Notes under the pieces: generated by a model | Told to the model about the DNA's origin: nothing | What the model saw: the letters and a program-made list of their open reading frames with translations, nothing else | Database searches by the model: none | Part shown: in pieces, positions 40,078 through 51,021 of the stretch | Layout of the letters: every line of letters begins with the position of its first letter | How positions within the stretch are numbered: the first letter of the stretch is position 1 | Position numbers and translations under genes: made by a program | Source: Marinobacter confluentis | GTDB lineage: Bacteria > Pseudomonadota > Gammaproteobacteria > Pseudomonadales > Oleiphilaceae | Reading direction: 5' to 3' | Assembly (NCBI RefSeq): GCF_004785685.1 | Contig: NZ_SRPF01000001.1 | Location: 1,116,001 to 1,180,000 of the forward strand | DNA length: 64,000 nt

Positions 40078-40677
40078 TCAGTCGCTCAGAGATATACCGA
40101 GATTGCTGACGCCGTCGTTGGCCGCATCGGTTCGAATTCTTTCTACAAACTGTGCCGTTGGTGTGCGCTGGCGCTTGAAGGACAGCACCAGTTCCCGTTG
40201 GAAGACCTTATCTTCTTTCATCAGGGGGTGCACTTCCAGAAGCCGTACCAGTTCGTCTTCGTCCAGGTCCTCGCCTTCGGACAGCTCGATAAAATTCATC
40301 ACCGTGGCGGTGGCCATCTGGGAGGCATCGGTTGCCCGGTGTTTTGTCGGGTTCAGTCGGTTCAGCAGAGCCTGCTCCAGTAGCTGGCAAAAATCGAAGG
40401 CGGGGTAGACGCCATAGGCATCGTAAGCATTCACATCCGGGGACAGGCTTTCCAGTTTGGCCAACAACTGGGGAATGGCTGCCTCGGTAGTGTCTTTCTG
40501 CAGCATCTCCCAACCCAGGTCCAGCAACTGGCGCATCTTGGCGCCGGTTTTCAGGCCCACGGCGTCTGCGAACAGGGCGTAGTTGGGAAATGAACGCTCA
40601 GCCAACGCCATCAGGAAGGTGAACTCGCGCCACCCCTGCAGTTGGGATACGGCTTTCAGAAACTGATTGGCGTTCAC
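40078..40677 (-). CDS. YjaG-like (DUF416) protein
   Basis: A 199-residue soluble, mostly helical protein of the DUF416/YjaG family. Typical segments are LQGWREFTFLMALAERSFPNYALFAD, ESLSPDVNAYDAYGVYPAFDFC and DASQMATATVMNFIELSEGE. Function is not known. It lies 30 bases after dcd and one base before avtA on the same strand, so a dcd-yjaG-avtA transcript is likely. Confidence 0.88.
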   Translation of the reverse strand: MNANQFLKAVSQLQGWREFTFLMALAERSFPNYALFADAVGLKTGAKMRQLLDLGWEMLQKDTTEAAIPQLLAKLESLSPDVNAYDAYGVYPAFDFCQLLEQALLNRLNPTKHRATDASQMATATVMNFIELSEGEDLDEDELVRLLEVHPLMKEDKVFQRELVLSFKRQRTPTAQFVERIRTDAANDGVSNLGISLSD

Positions 40678-40707
40678 GTCAGCGTGCCTTTGCTCATGTG
40701 CATGGCC

Positions 40708-41274
40708 TTAAGTGCGGGGAAGCGTCACGCCTGTCTGGCCGAAATACTTGCCGCCGCGGTCTTTGTAACTGGTTCCGCAGATTTCATCAGACTCGAAGAA
40801 CAGCATCTGGGCCACGCCTTCGTTGGCGTAGATCTTGGCCGGCAGGTTGGTGGTGTTGGAAAACTCCAGGGTAACCTGCCCTTCCCATTCCGGCTCCAGC
40901 GGGGTGACGTTGACGATGATGCCGCAGCGGGCATAGGTGGACTTGCCCAGGCAGATGGTCAGTACGCTGCGGGGTATGCGGAAGTACTCCACGGTGCGAG
41001 CCAGCGCGAAGGAATTCGGCGGGATGATGCAGACGTCGCCGGTGTAGTTCACAAAGCTGTTTTCGTCGAAGTTTTTGGGGTCGACGGTGGCGCTGTGGAC
41101 GTTGGTGAAAATCTTGAATTCGTTGCTGCAGCGAACGTCGTAGCCGTAGCTCGATGTGCCGTAACTGATGACCCGGCCTTTTTCGTTTTCGCGGACCTGG
41201 TCAAACTCGAAGGGTTCGATCATTCCCTGTTCCTGGGACATCCGGCGGATCCAGTGGTCGGATTTGATGCTCAT
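40708..41274 (-). CDS. dcd: dCTP deaminase
   Basis: A 188-residue trimeric enzyme converting dCTP to dUTP, the main source of dUMP for thymidylate in gammaproteobacteria. [39 protein letters not shown], the active-site [19 protein letters not shown] and [21 protein letters not shown] with the catalytic Glu are intact. The leader of about 100 bases upstream ends at the large hairpin element at 41380-41487, which reads in the same direction. Confidence 0.97.
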   Translation of the reverse strand: MSIKSDHWIRRMSQEQGMIEPFEFDQVRENEKGRVISYGTSSYGYDVRCSNEFKIFTNVHSATVDPKNFDENSFVNYTGDVCIIPPNSFALARTVEYFRIPRSVLTICLGKSTYARCGIIVNVTPLEPEWEGQVTLEFSNTTNLPAKIYANEGVAQMLFFESDEICGTSYKDRGGKYFGQTGVTLPRT

Positions 41275-41379
41275 GGGTGGTGTCTCGTTTCGGTCTGGAA
41301 AAGTGGGCGTAGTTTACCTGCTCGGTGGGATGGTGTCGAAGCTTTGCCGGCCTTCTATTTGACCTTTAACTCGGGGGCT

Positions 41380-41487
41380 GCGGCTACAGACAGGCCCCGT
41401 TCAAAACACGCCGTACATACGTCCCTGTAGGCTTGAGAAAAACATCCATGTTTTTCACAGTTTTGAACGGGGCCTGTCTGCAGCCGC
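41380..41487 (-). repeat. Large hairpin element, copy 1, with two CsrA-type GGA loops
   Basis: Two 28-base arms (41380-41407 and 41460-41487) pair with one mismatch around a 52-base loop. Read on minus, the loop goes TGTG; hairpin GAAAAAC-ATGGAT-GTTTTTC (7-bp stem, 41437-41456); CAAGC; hairpin TAC-AGGGAC-GTA (41418-41429); CGT. Both hexaloops fit ANGGAN closed by C-G, the CsrA/RsmE recognition form. The loop plan is shared with the element at 60621-60734. It fills most of the 278-base gap between apbC and dcd and could be in the apbC 3' UTR or dcd leader. No T-tract follows, so it is not a simple terminator. Confidence 0.85.
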
Positions 41488-41552
41488 GATCAGGCTTTTG
41501 CCGGCGCTCTCACCTTGAAGTGTTTAATCGCAGTGATTGGCGCTCGTTAGCC

Positions 41553-42653
41553 CTAGTGTTCTGTGACAGACATGCTTGAGATAGAGCCGGTCAGGTTTCT
41601 CTCACGGGTGGACAGCTCCGCACTCACCCGCCTCGCAATGTCCTTGTAGCGCCTGGAAACCTCTGAATCGGGTTCTGCCACCACTGACGGGTTGCCGCCA
41701 TCTGTTTGCTCGCGAATGGTCATATGCAATGGCAATTGGCCAAGCAAGGTCGTGTCGTATTCTTCGGCGATGCGCGCGCCGCCTTCCTGGCCGAACAGGT
41801 GTTCTTCGTGGCCGCAGTTGCTGCAGATATGCACGCTCATGTTTTCGACTACACCCAGCACCGGGATTTCGACCTTGCGGAACATCTCGATGCCTTTTTT
41901 GCCGTCCAGCAGGGCGATGTCCTGGGGCGTGGTGACGATGACGGCGCCGGTGACCGGGACTTTCTGGGCGATAGTGAGCTGGATGTCGCCGGTGCCCGGA
42001 GGCATATCCAGGATCAGGTAGTCCAGTTCGTTCCACAGGGTCTGTTGCAGCAGTTGCATCACCGCGCCGCTGACCATGGGGCCGCGCCAGACCATGGGGG
42101 TTTTGTCGGTGACCACGAAGGCCATGGAGTTGGCCTGCAGGCCGTGGGCTTCCATGGGCACGAAGTATTTCTGTTCCCGGGTTTCCGGGCGTTTGCCCTG
42201 GGGTACGCCCAGCATCATGCCGATGCTGGGGCCATAGATGTCGGCGTCCAGAATGCCTACGCGGGCGCCCTCTGCTTGCAAAGCCAGGGCGAGGTTGACG
42301 GCGGTGGTGGATTTGCCCACGCCGCCTTTGCCGGAAGCCACGGCGATGATGTTCTTCACGCCAGGTACGGAGGCGATGTCTTTCTGGCCTTTGTGGGAAT
42401 GGATGCGCTGGCTGACCTTCACATCCAAGCTTTCCACGCCGTCAATACCATCAATGGCGTTGCTGACGAGCTCTCTGACCGCCCCGGCAATGCCTTTTGA
42501 GGCGTAAGGTATTTCGATGGATACGGTGACTTTACCGGCTTCATCGGCGCTGAGGGATTTCACCGCACCCAGTTCGTATAAATCCTTGTTCAGGTAGGGA
42601 TCCCGGTACTGTTTTACGGCCAGTTCTAGAGCCTGCTGGGAAATCTGGGTCAT
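41553..42653 (-). CDS. apbC: ApbC/Mrp, iron-sulfur cluster carrier ATPase
   Basis: A 366-residue P-loop ATPase that binds and delivers Fe-S clusters. An N-terminal DUF59 (MIP18-like) domain covers residues 1-90 (YRDPYLNKDLYELGAVKSL). The ATPase domain has VASGKGGVGKSTTAVNLALA, LDADIYGPSIGMMLG, DMPPGTGDIQLT and the cluster-binding CSNCG. I start at MTQISQQ because GGAG lies 7 bases upstream; an in-frame start at 42683 adds ten residues. It is divergent from metG, a linkage found in many gammaproteobacteria. Confidence 0.95.
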   Translation of the reverse strand: MTQISQQALELAVKQYRDPYLNKDLYELGAVKSLSADEAGKVTVSIEIPYASKGIAGAVRELVSNAIDGIDGVESLDVKVSQRIHSHKGQKDIASVPGVKNIIAVASGKGGVGKSTTAVNLALALQAEGARVGILDADIYGPSIGMMLGVPQGKRPETREQKYFVPMEAHGLQANSMAFVVTDKTPMVWRGPMVSGAVMQLLQQTLWNELDYLILDMPPGTGDIQLTIAQKVPVTGAVIVTTPQDIALLDGKKGIEMFRKVEIPVLGVVENMSVHICSNCGHEEHLFGQEGGARIAEEYDTTLLGQLPLHMTIREQTDGGNPSVVAEPDSEVSRRYKDIARRVSAELSTRERNLTGSISSMSVTEH

Positions 42654-42800
42654 TGGAATCTCCGGAATAGGATGTTCCGGCACTCAAATGTGGCCGGAAC
42701 CGGGTGTTTCGGATGAAAAATATCTGCTCGGAAGGTATCATCTGTGCCCGTTTCTGGCCATATGCCCCCAATCCTTACGAATGAAGGTTCGGACGATAAC

Positions 42801-44858
42801 ATGACGCAACACAGCTCCCGGCAACAGCGCGATATTCTGGTCACTAGCGCCCTTCCCTACGCCAATGGCCCCATTCACCTGGGCCATCTGCTGGAATATA
42901 TCCAGACGGATATCTGGGTGCGCTATCAGAACATGCGGGGCCAGAACTGTTATTACGTTTGCGCAGACGACGCTCACGGCACCGCCATCATGTTGCGTGC
43001 TGAGCGGGAAGGTATATCTTCCGAAAGTCTCATTGCCCGCATTCGGGATGAGCATCAGGAAGATTTCGGTGGTTTCCATATCCGTTTTGACAACTATTAC
43101 ACCACTCATTCCGAGGAAAACCGCCAGTTCTCTGAGTACATCTACCGCCAGTTGCAGGAAAACGACCACATTGCGACCCGCAAGATTACCCAGGCCTACG
43201 ACCCGGAAAAAGAGATGTTCCTGGCGGACCGTTTCATCAAGGGCACCTGCCCCAAGTGCAAGACCGAAGACCAGTACGGAGATAACTGCGAGGCCTGTGG
43301 CGCCACCTACACGCCGGCGGAGCTGATCAATCCCCGCTCTGCAGTGTCAGGCGCCACACCGATTGAGAAAGAATCTGAGCACTACTTCTTCCGCCTGCCG
43401 GAGTTTGCGGATTTCCTGGGTAAATGGACCCGCAGCGGCACCCTTCAGCCCCAGGTTGCCAACAAGCTGGCGGAATGGCTGGATGCCGGTCTTCAGGAAT
43501 GGGATATCAGCCGCGACGCGCCCTATTTCGGTTTCGAAATTCCGGACGCGCCTGGTAAATACTTCTATGTCTGGTTGGACGCACCTATCGGTTACCTGGC
43601 CAGTTTCAAGAACCTGTGTGATCGGGAAGGCATCGATTTCGAACATTTCTGGAAAGCGGATTCCACCGCCGAGGTGTATCACTTCATCGGCAAGGACATC
43701 ATCAATTTCCACGCCCTGTTCTGGCCGTCCATGCTGCACAGTGCCGGGTTCCGCACGCCAACGGCAGTTCTGGCCCATGGATTTGTGACCGTCAACGGCA
43801 AGAAGATGTCCAAATCCCGGGGCACTTTCATCATGGCCCGGACTTATCTGGACCACCTGAACCCGGAATATCTGCGCTATTACTTCGCCTCCAAGCTGAC
43901 TGGCGGCGTTGACGATATGGACCTGAACCTTGAAGACTTTGCCGCGCGGGTGAATTCCGATCTGGTGGGTAAGGTGGTCAATATTGCCAGCCGCAGCGCC
44001 GGGTTCATTACCAAGCGCTTTGATGGCCAGCTTGGCACCGTCACCGAGCAGGACAAGCTGAGAGAATTTATCGACGCCGGTGAGGAAATCGCCGACTTCT
44101 ACGAGACCCGGGAATTCGGCCGCGCCATGCGCCGGATCATGGAACTGGCAGACATCGCCAATCAGTACGTAAACGATGAGCAGCCCTGGGTGATTGCCAA
44201 GCAGGAAGGCCAGGACGCCAACCTGCAGGCCATCTGTACCAATGCCCTCAACATGTTCCACCTGCTGATGACCTATCTTGCGCCGGTGCTGCCGGAAACG
44301 GCCAAGGCTTCCGAGGCCTTCCTGAACGCTCCGCTGGACTGGAATAACCGGTCGGAGCGCCTGGAAAACCACGGTATCAACAAGTTCAAGCCGCTGATGA
44401 ACCGGGTTGATATGGCCCAGATCGAGAAGATGCTGGATGCCTCGAAAGAGGAACTCCCGGCTGCCACCGGCGCCAAGCCGGCGAATTCAGCAGCCAAGGA
44501 GGAAAAGGCCAAAGCCCCCGAGCCGCTGGCTGAGGAAATCGATTTCGACACTTTCGCGAAAGTGGATCTTCGGGTCGCTAAAATTGTCAAAGCGGAGCGG
44601 GTTGACGGTGCGGACAAGCTTCTGCAACTGACTCTGGATATTGGCCTGGGAGAGCGTAATGTGTTCGCAGGGATAAAATCCGCCTATGAGCCGGAAGAAC
44701 TGACGGGTCGGTTGACCGTCATGGTGGCCAACCTGAAGCCCCGCAAGATGAAATTCGGCATGTCTGAAGGCATGGTGCTGGCAGCAGGGCCAGGGGGCAA
44801 GGACATCCATATCCTGTCACCGGATTCCGGTGCCACCCCCGGCATGCGGATTATGTAG
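42801..44858 (+). CDS. metG: Methionyl-tRNA synthetase
   Basis: 685 residues. The class I core has [10 protein letters not shown] (HIGH box as HLGH, residues 26-29) and [10 protein letters not shown]. The zinc knuckle CPKC followed by CEAC is present. The C-terminal OB-fold tRNA-binding domain ([19 protein letters not shown]) is fused after an Ala/Lys-rich linker (about residues 550-580), giving a dimeric enzyme as in E. coli. I start at MTQHSSRQQ; the frame extends to 42744 but that part covers the likely promoter region. The rsx operon follows 25 bases after the stop. Confidence 0.97.
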   Translation: MTQHSSRQQRDILVTSALPYANGPIHLGHLLEYIQTDIWVRYQNMRGQNCYYVCADDAHGTAIMLRAEREGISSESLIARIRDEHQEDFGGFHIRFDNYYTTHSEENRQFSEYIYRQLQENDHIATRKITQAYDPEKEMFLADRFIKGTCPKCKTEDQYGDNCEACGATYTPAELINPRSAVSGATPIEKESEHYFFRLPEFADFLGKWTRSGTLQPQVANKLAEWLDAGLQEWDISRDAPYFGFEIPDAPGKYFYVWLDAPIGYLASFKNLCDREGIDFEHFWKADSTAEVYHFIGKDIINFHALFWPSMLHSAGFRTPTAVLAHGFVTVNGKKMSKSRGTFIMARTYLDHLNPEYLRYYFASKLTGGVDDMDLNLEDFAARVNSDLVGKVVNIASRSAGFITKRFDGQLGTVTEQDKLREFIDAGEEIADFYETREFGRAMRRIMELADIANQYVNDEQPWVIAKQEGQDANLQAICTNALNMFHLLMTYLAPVLPETAKASEAFLNAPLDWNNRSERLENHGINKFKPLMNRVDMAQIEKMLDASKEELPAATGAKPANSAAKEEKAKAPEPLAEEIDFDTFAKVDLRVAKIVKAERVDGADKLLQLTLDIGLGERNVFAGIKSAYEPEELTGRLTVMVANLKPRKMKFGMSEGMVLAAGPGGKDIHILSPDSGATPGMRIM

Positions 44859-44883
44859 GCCGGACTGATGACGGAGCGGTGGG

Positions 44884-45465
44884 ATGAGTGAGTATCTGCT
44901 GATTCTGGTCAGCACCATACTGGTGAACAACTTTGTGCTGGTTCAGTTCCTTGGGCTCTGTCCTTTCATGGGCGTGTCCGGGAAACTCGAAACCGCCATG
45001 GGCATGTCACTGGCCACCACTTTTGTGCTGACCCTCGCTTCGGTTTGCAGTTACCTGGCCTATACCTACCTGCTGGAACCGCTGGACCTGGCGTTCCTGA
45101 AGACCATTACCTTCATACTGGTGATCGCGGTAGTGGTGCAATTCACCGAAATGGTCGTGCGCAAGACCAGCCCCCTGCTGTATCGCGTGCTGGGCATTTT
45201 CCTGCCGCTGATTACCACTAACTGCGCGGTGCTGGGCGTCGCCCTGCTGAACCTCAACAAGAACAACAACTTTGTTGAGTCGGTGCTGTACGGGTTTGGC
45301 GCTGCGGCCGGTTTCTCGCTAGTACTGGTTCTGTTTGCTGCCATGCGCGAGCGTATTGCAGTTGCCGATGTGCCGGTTGCTTTCCAGGGCGCTGCCATAG
45401 GCATGGTGACTGCCGGTTTGATGTCACTGGCGTTTCTGGGCTTTACCGGCCTGGTCAGTGTCTGA
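44884..45465 (+). CDS. rsxA: RNF complex membrane subunit A
   Basis: A 193-residue protein with six membrane helices, homologous to RnfA/NqrE. In the RNF complex it pairs with RnfE and holds a membrane-embedded iron-sulfur centre on conserved cysteines; [13 protein letters not shown] and [14 protein letters not shown] carry these. RNF couples electron flow between ferredoxin and NAD to ion transport; in enterics the same complex reduces SoxR. It is the first of six genes, with GGTGGG just before the ATG, 25 bases after metG. Confidence 0.97.
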   Translation: MSEYLLILVSTILVNNFVLVQFLGLCPFMGVSGKLETAMGMSLATTFVLTLASVCSYLAYTYLLEPLDLAFLKTITFILVIAVVVQFTEMVVRKTSPLLYRVLGIFLPLITTNCAVLGVALLNLNKNNNFVESVLYGFGAAAGFSLVLVLFAAMRERIAVADVPVAFQGAAIGMVTAGLMSLAFLGFTGLVSV

Positions 45466-45480
45466 CGGAGCATTCTGACT

Positions 45481-46059
45481 ATGTGGACAGGCATACTGAT
45501 CGCTGTTGTTGTGCTGCTGGCGCTGGCCGTGGTGTTTGGCGGTTTGCTGGGGTTTGCCTCCGAGCGTTTCAAGGTTGAAGGGAACCCCCTGGTCGAGCAG
45601 ATTGACTCCCTGCTGCCCCAGACCCAGTGCGGCCAGTGCGGTTTCCCCGGCTGCCGCCCCTACGCCGAGTCCATCGCCAACGGGGACGCTATCAACAAGT
45701 GCCCCCCCGGTGGCGAGACCACCATCAAGGCCCTGGCCGACCTGCTCGACGTTGAACCACAGCCCCTGGACGCCGAACATGGCGTTGAACAGGCCAAGCG
45801 GGTGGCAGTGATTCGTGAAGACGAATGCATCGGCTGCACCAAGTGCATTCAGGCCTGCCCGGTAGACGCCATTCTGGGCGCCGCCAAACAGATGCACACC
45901 GTGATTGAAAGCGAGTGCACCGGCTGCGACCTGTGCGTCGACCCCTGCCCCGTCGACTGCATTGACATGGTTACCATCGAACCAGACATCCGCTCCTGGA
46001 CCTGGACACCGCCAAAATCCGGCATCATTGCCACGGATCGAACGGAAGCGAGCGCCTGA
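45481..46059 (+). CDS. rsxB: RNF complex ferredoxin-like subunit B
   Basis: 192 residues. An N-terminal membrane anchor ([20 protein letters not shown]) is followed by an Fe-S domain with cysteines in [15 protein letters not shown] and KCPPGG. Two [4Fe-4S] ferredoxin motifs follow, [13 protein letters not shown] and [13 protein letters not shown]. It is the electron entry subunit of RNF. The stop overlaps the rsxC start by one base (TGATG). Confidence 0.97.
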   Translation: MWTGILIAVVVLLALAVVFGGLLGFASERFKVEGNPLVEQIDSLLPQTQCGQCGFPGCRPYAESIANGDAINKCPPGGETTIKALADLLDVEPQPLDAEHGVEQAKRVAVIREDECIGCTKCIQACPVDAILGAAKQMHTVIESECTGCDLCVDPCPVDCIDMVTIEPDIRSWTWTPPKSGIIATDRTEASA

Positions 46060-47849
46060 TGACGCAACTCTGGGATTTCAGCGGCGGTATACACCCGGCG
46101 GAAAACAAGCATCTGTCGACCACTCGGCCGATTGAACAGGCGTCGCTGCCGGAACGGTTGATCCTGCCGCTGCAGCAGCACATTGGCGCGCCGGCAGAAG
46201 CCTGCGTAGCGGTCGGCGAGCGGGTACTGAAAGGCCAGACCATTGCCAGGGTTCCCGGGTCTGTGGGCGTTCCGGTTCACGCGCCCACCTCGGGCACTGT
46301 CGAAGCTGTGTCCATGCACCCGGTTCCCCACCCCTCGGGCATGAGCGACTGGTGCATTGTTCTGACGCCGGATGGCCTGGACGAGTGGGCGGAGCGTGAT
46401 CCGATTGCCGATTACCATTCCATGGATCGTGACGCGGTGCTTGAGCGAATCCGCGAATATGGCATCGCCGGTCTTGGCGGCGCCGGCTTTCCCACCAATA
46501 TCAAACTGCGGCCCCCGAAAGACCGGAAGGTCAGCACGCTGATATTGAACGGCGCCGAGTGCGAGCCCTATATCACCGCCGACGATATGGCCATGCGCGA
46601 ACGAGCCGATGAGATTGTATCCGGCCTGCGGATCATGGCCTGGATCCTGCGGCCGGAACGCTGCGTAATTGCGGTGGAAGACAACAAGCCCGAAGCCATC
46701 GAAGCCCTGAAAAAGGCCACGGAAAACACCCAGACCGAGGTGGTGGTTATTCCCACCAAGTATCCGTCCGGGGGCGAAAAACAACTGATCCAGATTCTGA
46801 CCGGCATGGAGGTGCCCAGTGGCGGCATTCCTGCAGACATAGGCGTGATGTGCCAGAACACCGGCACCGCCATTGCGGTCTCTCGCGCCATCCATCGGGA
46901 CGAGCCGCTGATTTCCCGGGTCACCACCATTACCGGCCGAGCCGTGTCCAATCCCGGCACCTTTGAGGTGTTGCTGGGTACCCCAGTAGAACACTTGTTG
47001 AAACAGGCCGGGCTTGATGAACAACAGCTTCACCGACTGATTCTGGGCGGCCCCATGATGGGTTACACCCTGGAAACGCCGGGCGTACCGGTGGTGAAAA
47101 CCACTAACTGTGTGATTGCCGCCACCGCCGAAGAACTGCCGGCCCCGCCGCCAGAACAGCCCTGCATCCGTTGCGGCATGTGCGCCGAAGCCTGTCCCAT
47201 GGAATTGCTGCCCCAGCAGCTGTTCTGGCACTCCAAAGCCGGTGAATTCGAAAAGGCCGAGCACCTGAATCTGTTCGACTGCATCGAGTGTGGTGCCTGC
47301 TCCTATGTTTGCCCAAGCTCCATTCCGCTGGTGCAGTATTACCGTGCGGCCAAAGGCGAGATCCGCATTCAGCAGGCCGAACACCTGAAAGCCGATCGCG
47401 CCCGGGAGCGCTTTGAAGCTCGCCAGGCCAGACTGGAACGGGAGCAGCAGGAGAAAGAACAGCGCAAGAAAGACCGGGCGAAAGCCGCTGCCGAAGCCCA
47501 GGCGAAAAAGCAGGCCGAAGCGGAGAGAGCAGAAGCCGAGGGCCAGCCCGCCGACGACCGCGCCGCAAAATCCACGCTGGTGGAAGAAGCGCTGGCGCGG
47601 AAAAAAGCCAAAGCTGAGAAGGCAGCGGCATCAGAAGCCCCCACGCCAACGGCTCCGGAAGCACCTGATCTCGAGGCGCTGGAAAAACAGCTAAGCCAGG
47701 CCACCGCAAAACTGAACACTATGCAAAGCATGCTGGAAGACGCCAAAGCGGAAAATGCCGACAACGTCGAAAAACTCGAGCGTGCCGTGGCCAAGAATCA
47801 CGATCGCGTCAAACGCGCCGAACAGGCTCTAGCCGAGGCCCGGAACTGA
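46059..47849 (+). CDS. rsxC: RNF complex peripheral subunit C
   Basis: A 596-residue NADH/FMN-binding subunit. [13 protein letters not shown] and [16 protein letters not shown] belong to the NuoF-like nucleotide-binding region. Two [4Fe-4S] motifs are [13 protein letters not shown] and [14 protein letters not shown]. The last 170 residues are an Ala/Lys/Glu-rich coiled coil, shorter than the repeat-containing tail of E. coli RsxC. The rsxB stop and rsxD start overlap it by one base each, so the three are translated in tight coupling. Confidence 0.97.
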   Translation: MTQLWDFSGGIHPAENKHLSTTRPIEQASLPERLILPLQQHIGAPAEACVAVGERVLKGQTIARVPGSVGVPVHAPTSGTVEAVSMHPVPHPSGMSDWCIVLTPDGLDEWAERDPIADYHSMDRDAVLERIREYGIAGLGGAGFPTNIKLRPPKDRKVSTLILNGAECEPYITADDMAMRERADEIVSGLRIMAWILRPERCVIAVEDNKPEAIEALKKATENTQTEVVVIPTKYPSGGEKQLIQILTGMEVPSGGIPADIGVMCQNTGTAIAVSRAIHRDEPLISRVTTITGRAVSNPGTFEVLLGTPVEHLLKQAGLDEQQLHRLILGGPMMGYTLETPGVPVVKTTNCVIAATAEELPAPPPEQPCIRCGMCAEACPMELLPQQLFWHSKAGEFEKAEHLNLFDCIECGACSYVCPSSIPLVQYYRAAKGEIRIQQAEHLKADRARERFEARQARLEREQQEKEQRKKDRAKAAAEAQAKKQAEAERAEAEGQPADDRAAKSTLVEEALARKKAKAEKAAASEAPTPTAPEAPDLEALEKQLSQATAKLNTMQSMLEDAKAENADNVEKLERAVAKNHDRVKRAEQALAEARN

Positions 47850-48901
47850 TGGCACTTGCTCAACAATCATCACCCCATGCCCGCCGTGCCCGGTCTACAT
47901 CCAACGTTATGCTCTGGGTTATGCTGGCATCCCTACCCGGGCTCCTGGCCCAGGTTGTGTTTTTTGGCTGGGGTAACCTGATCAACGTGATCTGGTGCAT
48001 GGCCCTGGCGGTTGGCGCTGAAGCAGCCATGTTGAGGTTGCGAAAACGGCCAATCAAATTCTTCCTGCGAGACAATACCGCTGCCGTGACCGGCCTGCTG
48101 CTGGGTCTGTCCCTGCCGCCGCTGGTGCCTTTCTGGGTATCGGCGATTGCGGTTCTGGCTGCGATTGTTCTTGCCAAGCAGCTATACGGTGGTCTGGGGT
48201 CCAACCCATTCAACCCGGCCATGGTGGGCTATGCCCTGGTACTGATTTCTTTCCCCGTGGCCATGACCACCAACTGGGCAGAGCCCGGACTGCTCTGGGA
48301 AAACGCACCCGGCCTGTGGGACACCCTGAATATCATTGCGTCCGGCCAGCAGTCGGCAGTGGATGCCTTCACCATGGCGACGCCCCTGGACCATTACAAA
48401 CACAACATCAGTTCCCGGACCGCCACCGAGGTGCTCCAGCACCCCACCTTCGGTGACGGCGTAGCGAAGGGCTGGGAGTGGGTCAACGCAGGCTTTCTGG
48501 CGGGCGGGCTGTTACTGCTGTGGATGCGCCTGATCACCTGGCATATTCCGGTCAGCTTTCTGGCCGGGCTGGCGATCATGAGCCTGGCATTTGGCAGCAA
48601 CGCCGACCTTTATGCACCTCTGTCCATGCATCTTCTGGCCGGCGGCACTATGCTGGGCGCGTTTTTCATTGCCACCGACCCGGTATCCGCGGCCACCAGC
48701 CATCAGGGTAAGCTGATCTATGGCGCCGGCATCGGTGTGCTGATCTACCTGATTCGTACCTGGGGCGACTACCCGGACGCGGTCGCGTTCGCGGTGCTGC
48801 TGATGAACTTTGCGGTGCCCTTTATTGATTACTACACGCCCCCGCGCACTTATGGCCACCATAAGCCCCGGCGTGGTTTGCCCGGCAAGAATCAGGGATA
48901 A
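47849..48901 (+). CDS. rsxD: RNF complex membrane subunit D
   Basis: A 350-residue polytopic protein homologous to NqrB. The FMN-linked threonine candidate is T178 in [10 protein letters not shown]. Other family segments are [35 protein letters not shown] and [13 protein letters not shown]. It forms the ion-conducting core with RsxA, RsxE and RsxG. The gene is followed 3 bases later by rsxG. Confidence 0.96.
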   Translation: MALAQQSSPHARRARSTSNVMLWVMLASLPGLLAQVVFFGWGNLINVIWCMALAVGAEAAMLRLRKRPIKFFLRDNTAAVTGLLLGLSLPPLVPFWVSAIAVLAAIVLAKQLYGGLGSNPFNPAMVGYALVLISFPVAMTTNWAEPGLLWENAPGLWDTLNIIASGQQSAVDAFTMATPLDHYKHNISSRTATEVLQHPTFGDGVAKGWEWVNAGFLAGGLLLLWMRLITWHIPVSFLAGLAIMSLAFGSNADLYAPLSMHLLAGGTMLGAFFIATDPVSAATSHQGKLIYGAGIGVLIYLIRTWGDYPDAVAFAVLLMNFAVPFIDYYTPPRTYGHHKPRRGLPGKNQG

Positions 48902-48904
48902 CCT

Positions 48905-49606
48905 ATGGCGACTCTTGCACACTCCATTCGACGGAATGCCATCGGGCTTGGCCTGTTTGCCATCATTACCGGAGGCACCATTGCGTTGACCCAGGCGCTG
49001 ACTCAGGATCGCATTGAACAGCAGATAGCGCGGGCGGAAGCGGAGGCCCTGTTTGACATTATTCCCGAGGACCGACACGACAACCAGTTATTGAGGGATA
49101 CGGTTACCCTGCCCGCCACCACAGCCCTGAATGATGGCGAACCCCTGACCGCCTGGGTTGCGCGCCGGGGTGATCGACCCTTCGGGCTGATTGTTCCGGT
49201 AACGGCACCCGGGGGCTATTCCGGCGATATCCGCCTGCTGATTGGTCTCAATATGAAAGGCACGGTGCTGGGTGTGCGGGTGACCAGCCACCGGGAAACC
49301 CCCGGGCTGGGGGACAAGATTGAAACCAAGAAATCCGACTGGATCTACACCTTTGAGGGCCAGTCGCTGGACAACCCCGAGCCTGAAAACTGGGCGGTTA
49401 AAAAAGATGGCGGCGCATTTGACCAGTTTACCGGCGCCACCATTACCCCGCGAGCAGTGGTGGACACAGTACGGGATACACTGATTTATTTTCGCGAGAA
49501 CCGGAAGCAGATCCGGGACACACTAAGACAACCCGCCTCACCTGAAGATGAGCCAGTCACGCCGGGATCACTGGCGGGCGGCGATTCGGCACAGGAGCAT
49601 TCGTAA
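48905..49606 (+). CDS. rsxG: RNF complex FMN-binding subunit G
   Basis: 233 residues with one N-terminal helix ([19 protein letters not shown]) and a periplasmic FMN domain. Covalent FMN is expected on T179 in [12 protein letters not shown], which fits the SGAT-type attachment motif. [15 protein letters not shown] is conserved. The C-terminal 25 residues are variable and acidic. The rsxE ATG follows after one base. Confidence 0.96.
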   Translation: MATLAHSIRRNAIGLGLFAIITGGTIALTQALTQDRIEQQIARAEAEALFDIIPEDRHDNQLLRDTVTLPATTALNDGEPLTAWVARRGDRPFGLIVPVTAPGGYSGDIRLLIGLNMKGTVLGVRVTSHRETPGLGDKIETKKSDWIYTFEGQSLDNPEPENWAVKKDGGAFDQFTGATITPRAVVDTVRDTLIYFRENRKQIRDTLRQPASPEDEPVTPGSLAGGDSAQEHS

Positions 49607-49607
49607 C

Positions 49608-50318
49608 ATGGCGACTAAATCCAACTCCGAGATCATTCGAGACGGACTCTGGACCAACAACCCGGCGCTGGTTCAGGTGCTCGGGCTTTGCCCACTGCTG
49701 GCGGTCACAAGCACCGTCGTTAACGCCATTGGCCTGGGCCTTGCCACGCTACTGGTGTTGATGGGCTCGAATCTGGCGGTATCGCTGATCCGCAATTTCG
49801 TCAGTGAATCGGTACGCCTGCCCGCCTTTGTGATGATCATTGCCTCTTTCGTGACCTGTGCCGAACTGCTGATGCAGGCGTTCACCTATGAGCTTTACCA
49901 GATTCTGGGGATATTCATTCCGCTGATCGTAACCAACTGCGCCATTCTGGGCCGGGCAGACGCTTTTGCCTCCAAGAATCCGCCGCTGCCCGCGCTGCTG
50001 GACGGTTTCATGATGGGCCTGGGATTCCTGTTCGTGCTGATCGCCCTGGGCGGCATCCGTGAACTGGTCGGCCAGGGCACCCTGTTTGTCGATATGGACC
50101 TGCTGCTTGGCCCGATGGCCAGTGGGTGGGCTATCCGCCCGCTTGAGAGCTATCCGGATGTGCTGTTCATGGTCTTGCCACCGGGCGCCTTTATTGGCCT
50201 GGGCCTACTCATTGCCCTGAAGAATGGCATCGACAACCAGATCAAGGCGCGCCGTGCCGCGGTTCAGCCAGTTGAAGCCGGAAGCAAGCGGGTGCGCGTA
50301 ACGGGTAACGTGTCATGA
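49608..50318 (+). CDS. rsxE: RNF complex membrane subunit E
   Basis: A 236-residue, six-helix protein homologous to RnfE/NqrD and paired with Rsx[22 protein letters not shown] and [19 protein letters not shown] hold the conserved cysteines. I start at MATKSNSE because AGGAG lies 11 bases upstream; the longer frame from 49548 runs inside rsxG. The stop overlaps the nth start by 4 bases (ATGA). Confidence 0.96.
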   Translation: MATKSNSEIIRDGLWTNNPALVQVLGLCPLLAVTSTVVNAIGLGLATLLVLMGSNLAVSLIRNFVSESVRLPAFVMIIASFVTCAELLMQAFTYELYQILGIFIPLIVTNCAILGRADAFASKNPPLPALLDGFMMGLGFLFVLIALGGIRELVGQGTLFVDMDLLLGPMASGWAIRPLESYPDVLFMVLPPGAFIGLGLLIALKNGIDNQIKARRAAVQPVEAGSKRVRVTGNVS

Positions 50319-50956
50319 ACAAGGAAAAGCGAACCGCGATTTTTTCCAGACTGAGAGACGCCAACCCCTCACCCACCACCGAGCTGAACTACTCAAACCC
50401 GTTTGAGCTTTTGATTGCCGTTATTCTTTCTGCTCAGGCAACAGACGTCGGCGTGAATAAGGCCACCGCGAAGCTGTATCCGGTAGCCAACACGCCGGAA
50501 GCCATTCACGCCCTGGGCGTGGACGGTCTGAAGGAATACATAAAAACCATCGGCCTGTTCAATAGCAAAGCGGAGAACGTGATCAAAACCTGTAAGGCAC
50601 TGATCGATAAACACAATAGCCAGGTTCCGGACAATCGCGAAGATCTGGAAGCCTTACCTGGCGTGGGTAGAAAAACCGCAAACGTGGTTTTGAATACCGC
50701 ATTTGGACAGCCCGCCATGGCCGTGGACACCCACATATTCCGGGTGTCCAACCGGACCGGAATCGCACCGGGCAAAAACGTTCTGGAAGTGGAAAAGCGG
50801 CTGATGAGGCTGGTGCCGAAAGAATTTCTTCTGGATGCGCATCACTGGCTGATTCTTCACGGCCGCTACACCTGCACCGCGCGTAAGCCCAAGTGTGGCG
50901 CCTGTGAAATCGAGGACCTTTGCGAGTTCAAACAGAAGCGGGATTATCTGGCTTGA
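50315..50956 (+). CDS. nth: Endonuclease III
   Basis: A 213-residue DNA glycosylase/AP lyase removing oxidised pyrimidines. The helix-hairpin-helix [17 protein letters not shown] carries the catalytic lysine, and the catalytic aspartate is in [11 protein letters not shown]-terminal [4Fe-4S] loop has cysteines spaced C-x6-C-x2-C-x5-C in [17 protein letters not shown]. It closes the rsx operon, as in E. coli, before a strong terminator. Confidence 0.98.
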   Translation: MNKEKRTAIFSRLRDANPSPTTELNYSNPFELLIAVILSAQATDVGVNKATAKLYPVANTPEAIHALGVDGLKEYIKTIGLFNSKAENVIKTCKALIDKHNSQVPDNREDLEALPGVGRKTANVVLNTAFGQPAMAVDTHIFRVSNRTGIAPGKNVLEVEKRLMRLVPKEFLLDAHHWLILHGRYTCTARKPKCGACEIEDLCEFKQKRDYLA

Positions 50957-50969
50957 AGGTTTGACGGAC

Positions 50970-50997
50970 TTGGACTGGCCCGCGCAGGCCAGTCCAA
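50970..50997. terminator. Terminator after rsx-nth
   Basis: A perfect 11-bp stem, TTGGACTGGCC and GGCCAGTCCAA, with loop CGCGCA, followed on plus by a short T-rich stretch. It separates nth from the convergent gene at 51022. Confidence 0.7.
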
Positions 50998-51021
50998 CAC
51001 TTGTTTCCCCAGAGTCGAATC

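Noticed and set aside
41380..41487. The large hairpin as an intrinsic terminator for apbC.
   Set aside because: No T-tract follows either arm, and the enclosed loop is long and conserved with the copy at 60621, unlike a terminator.
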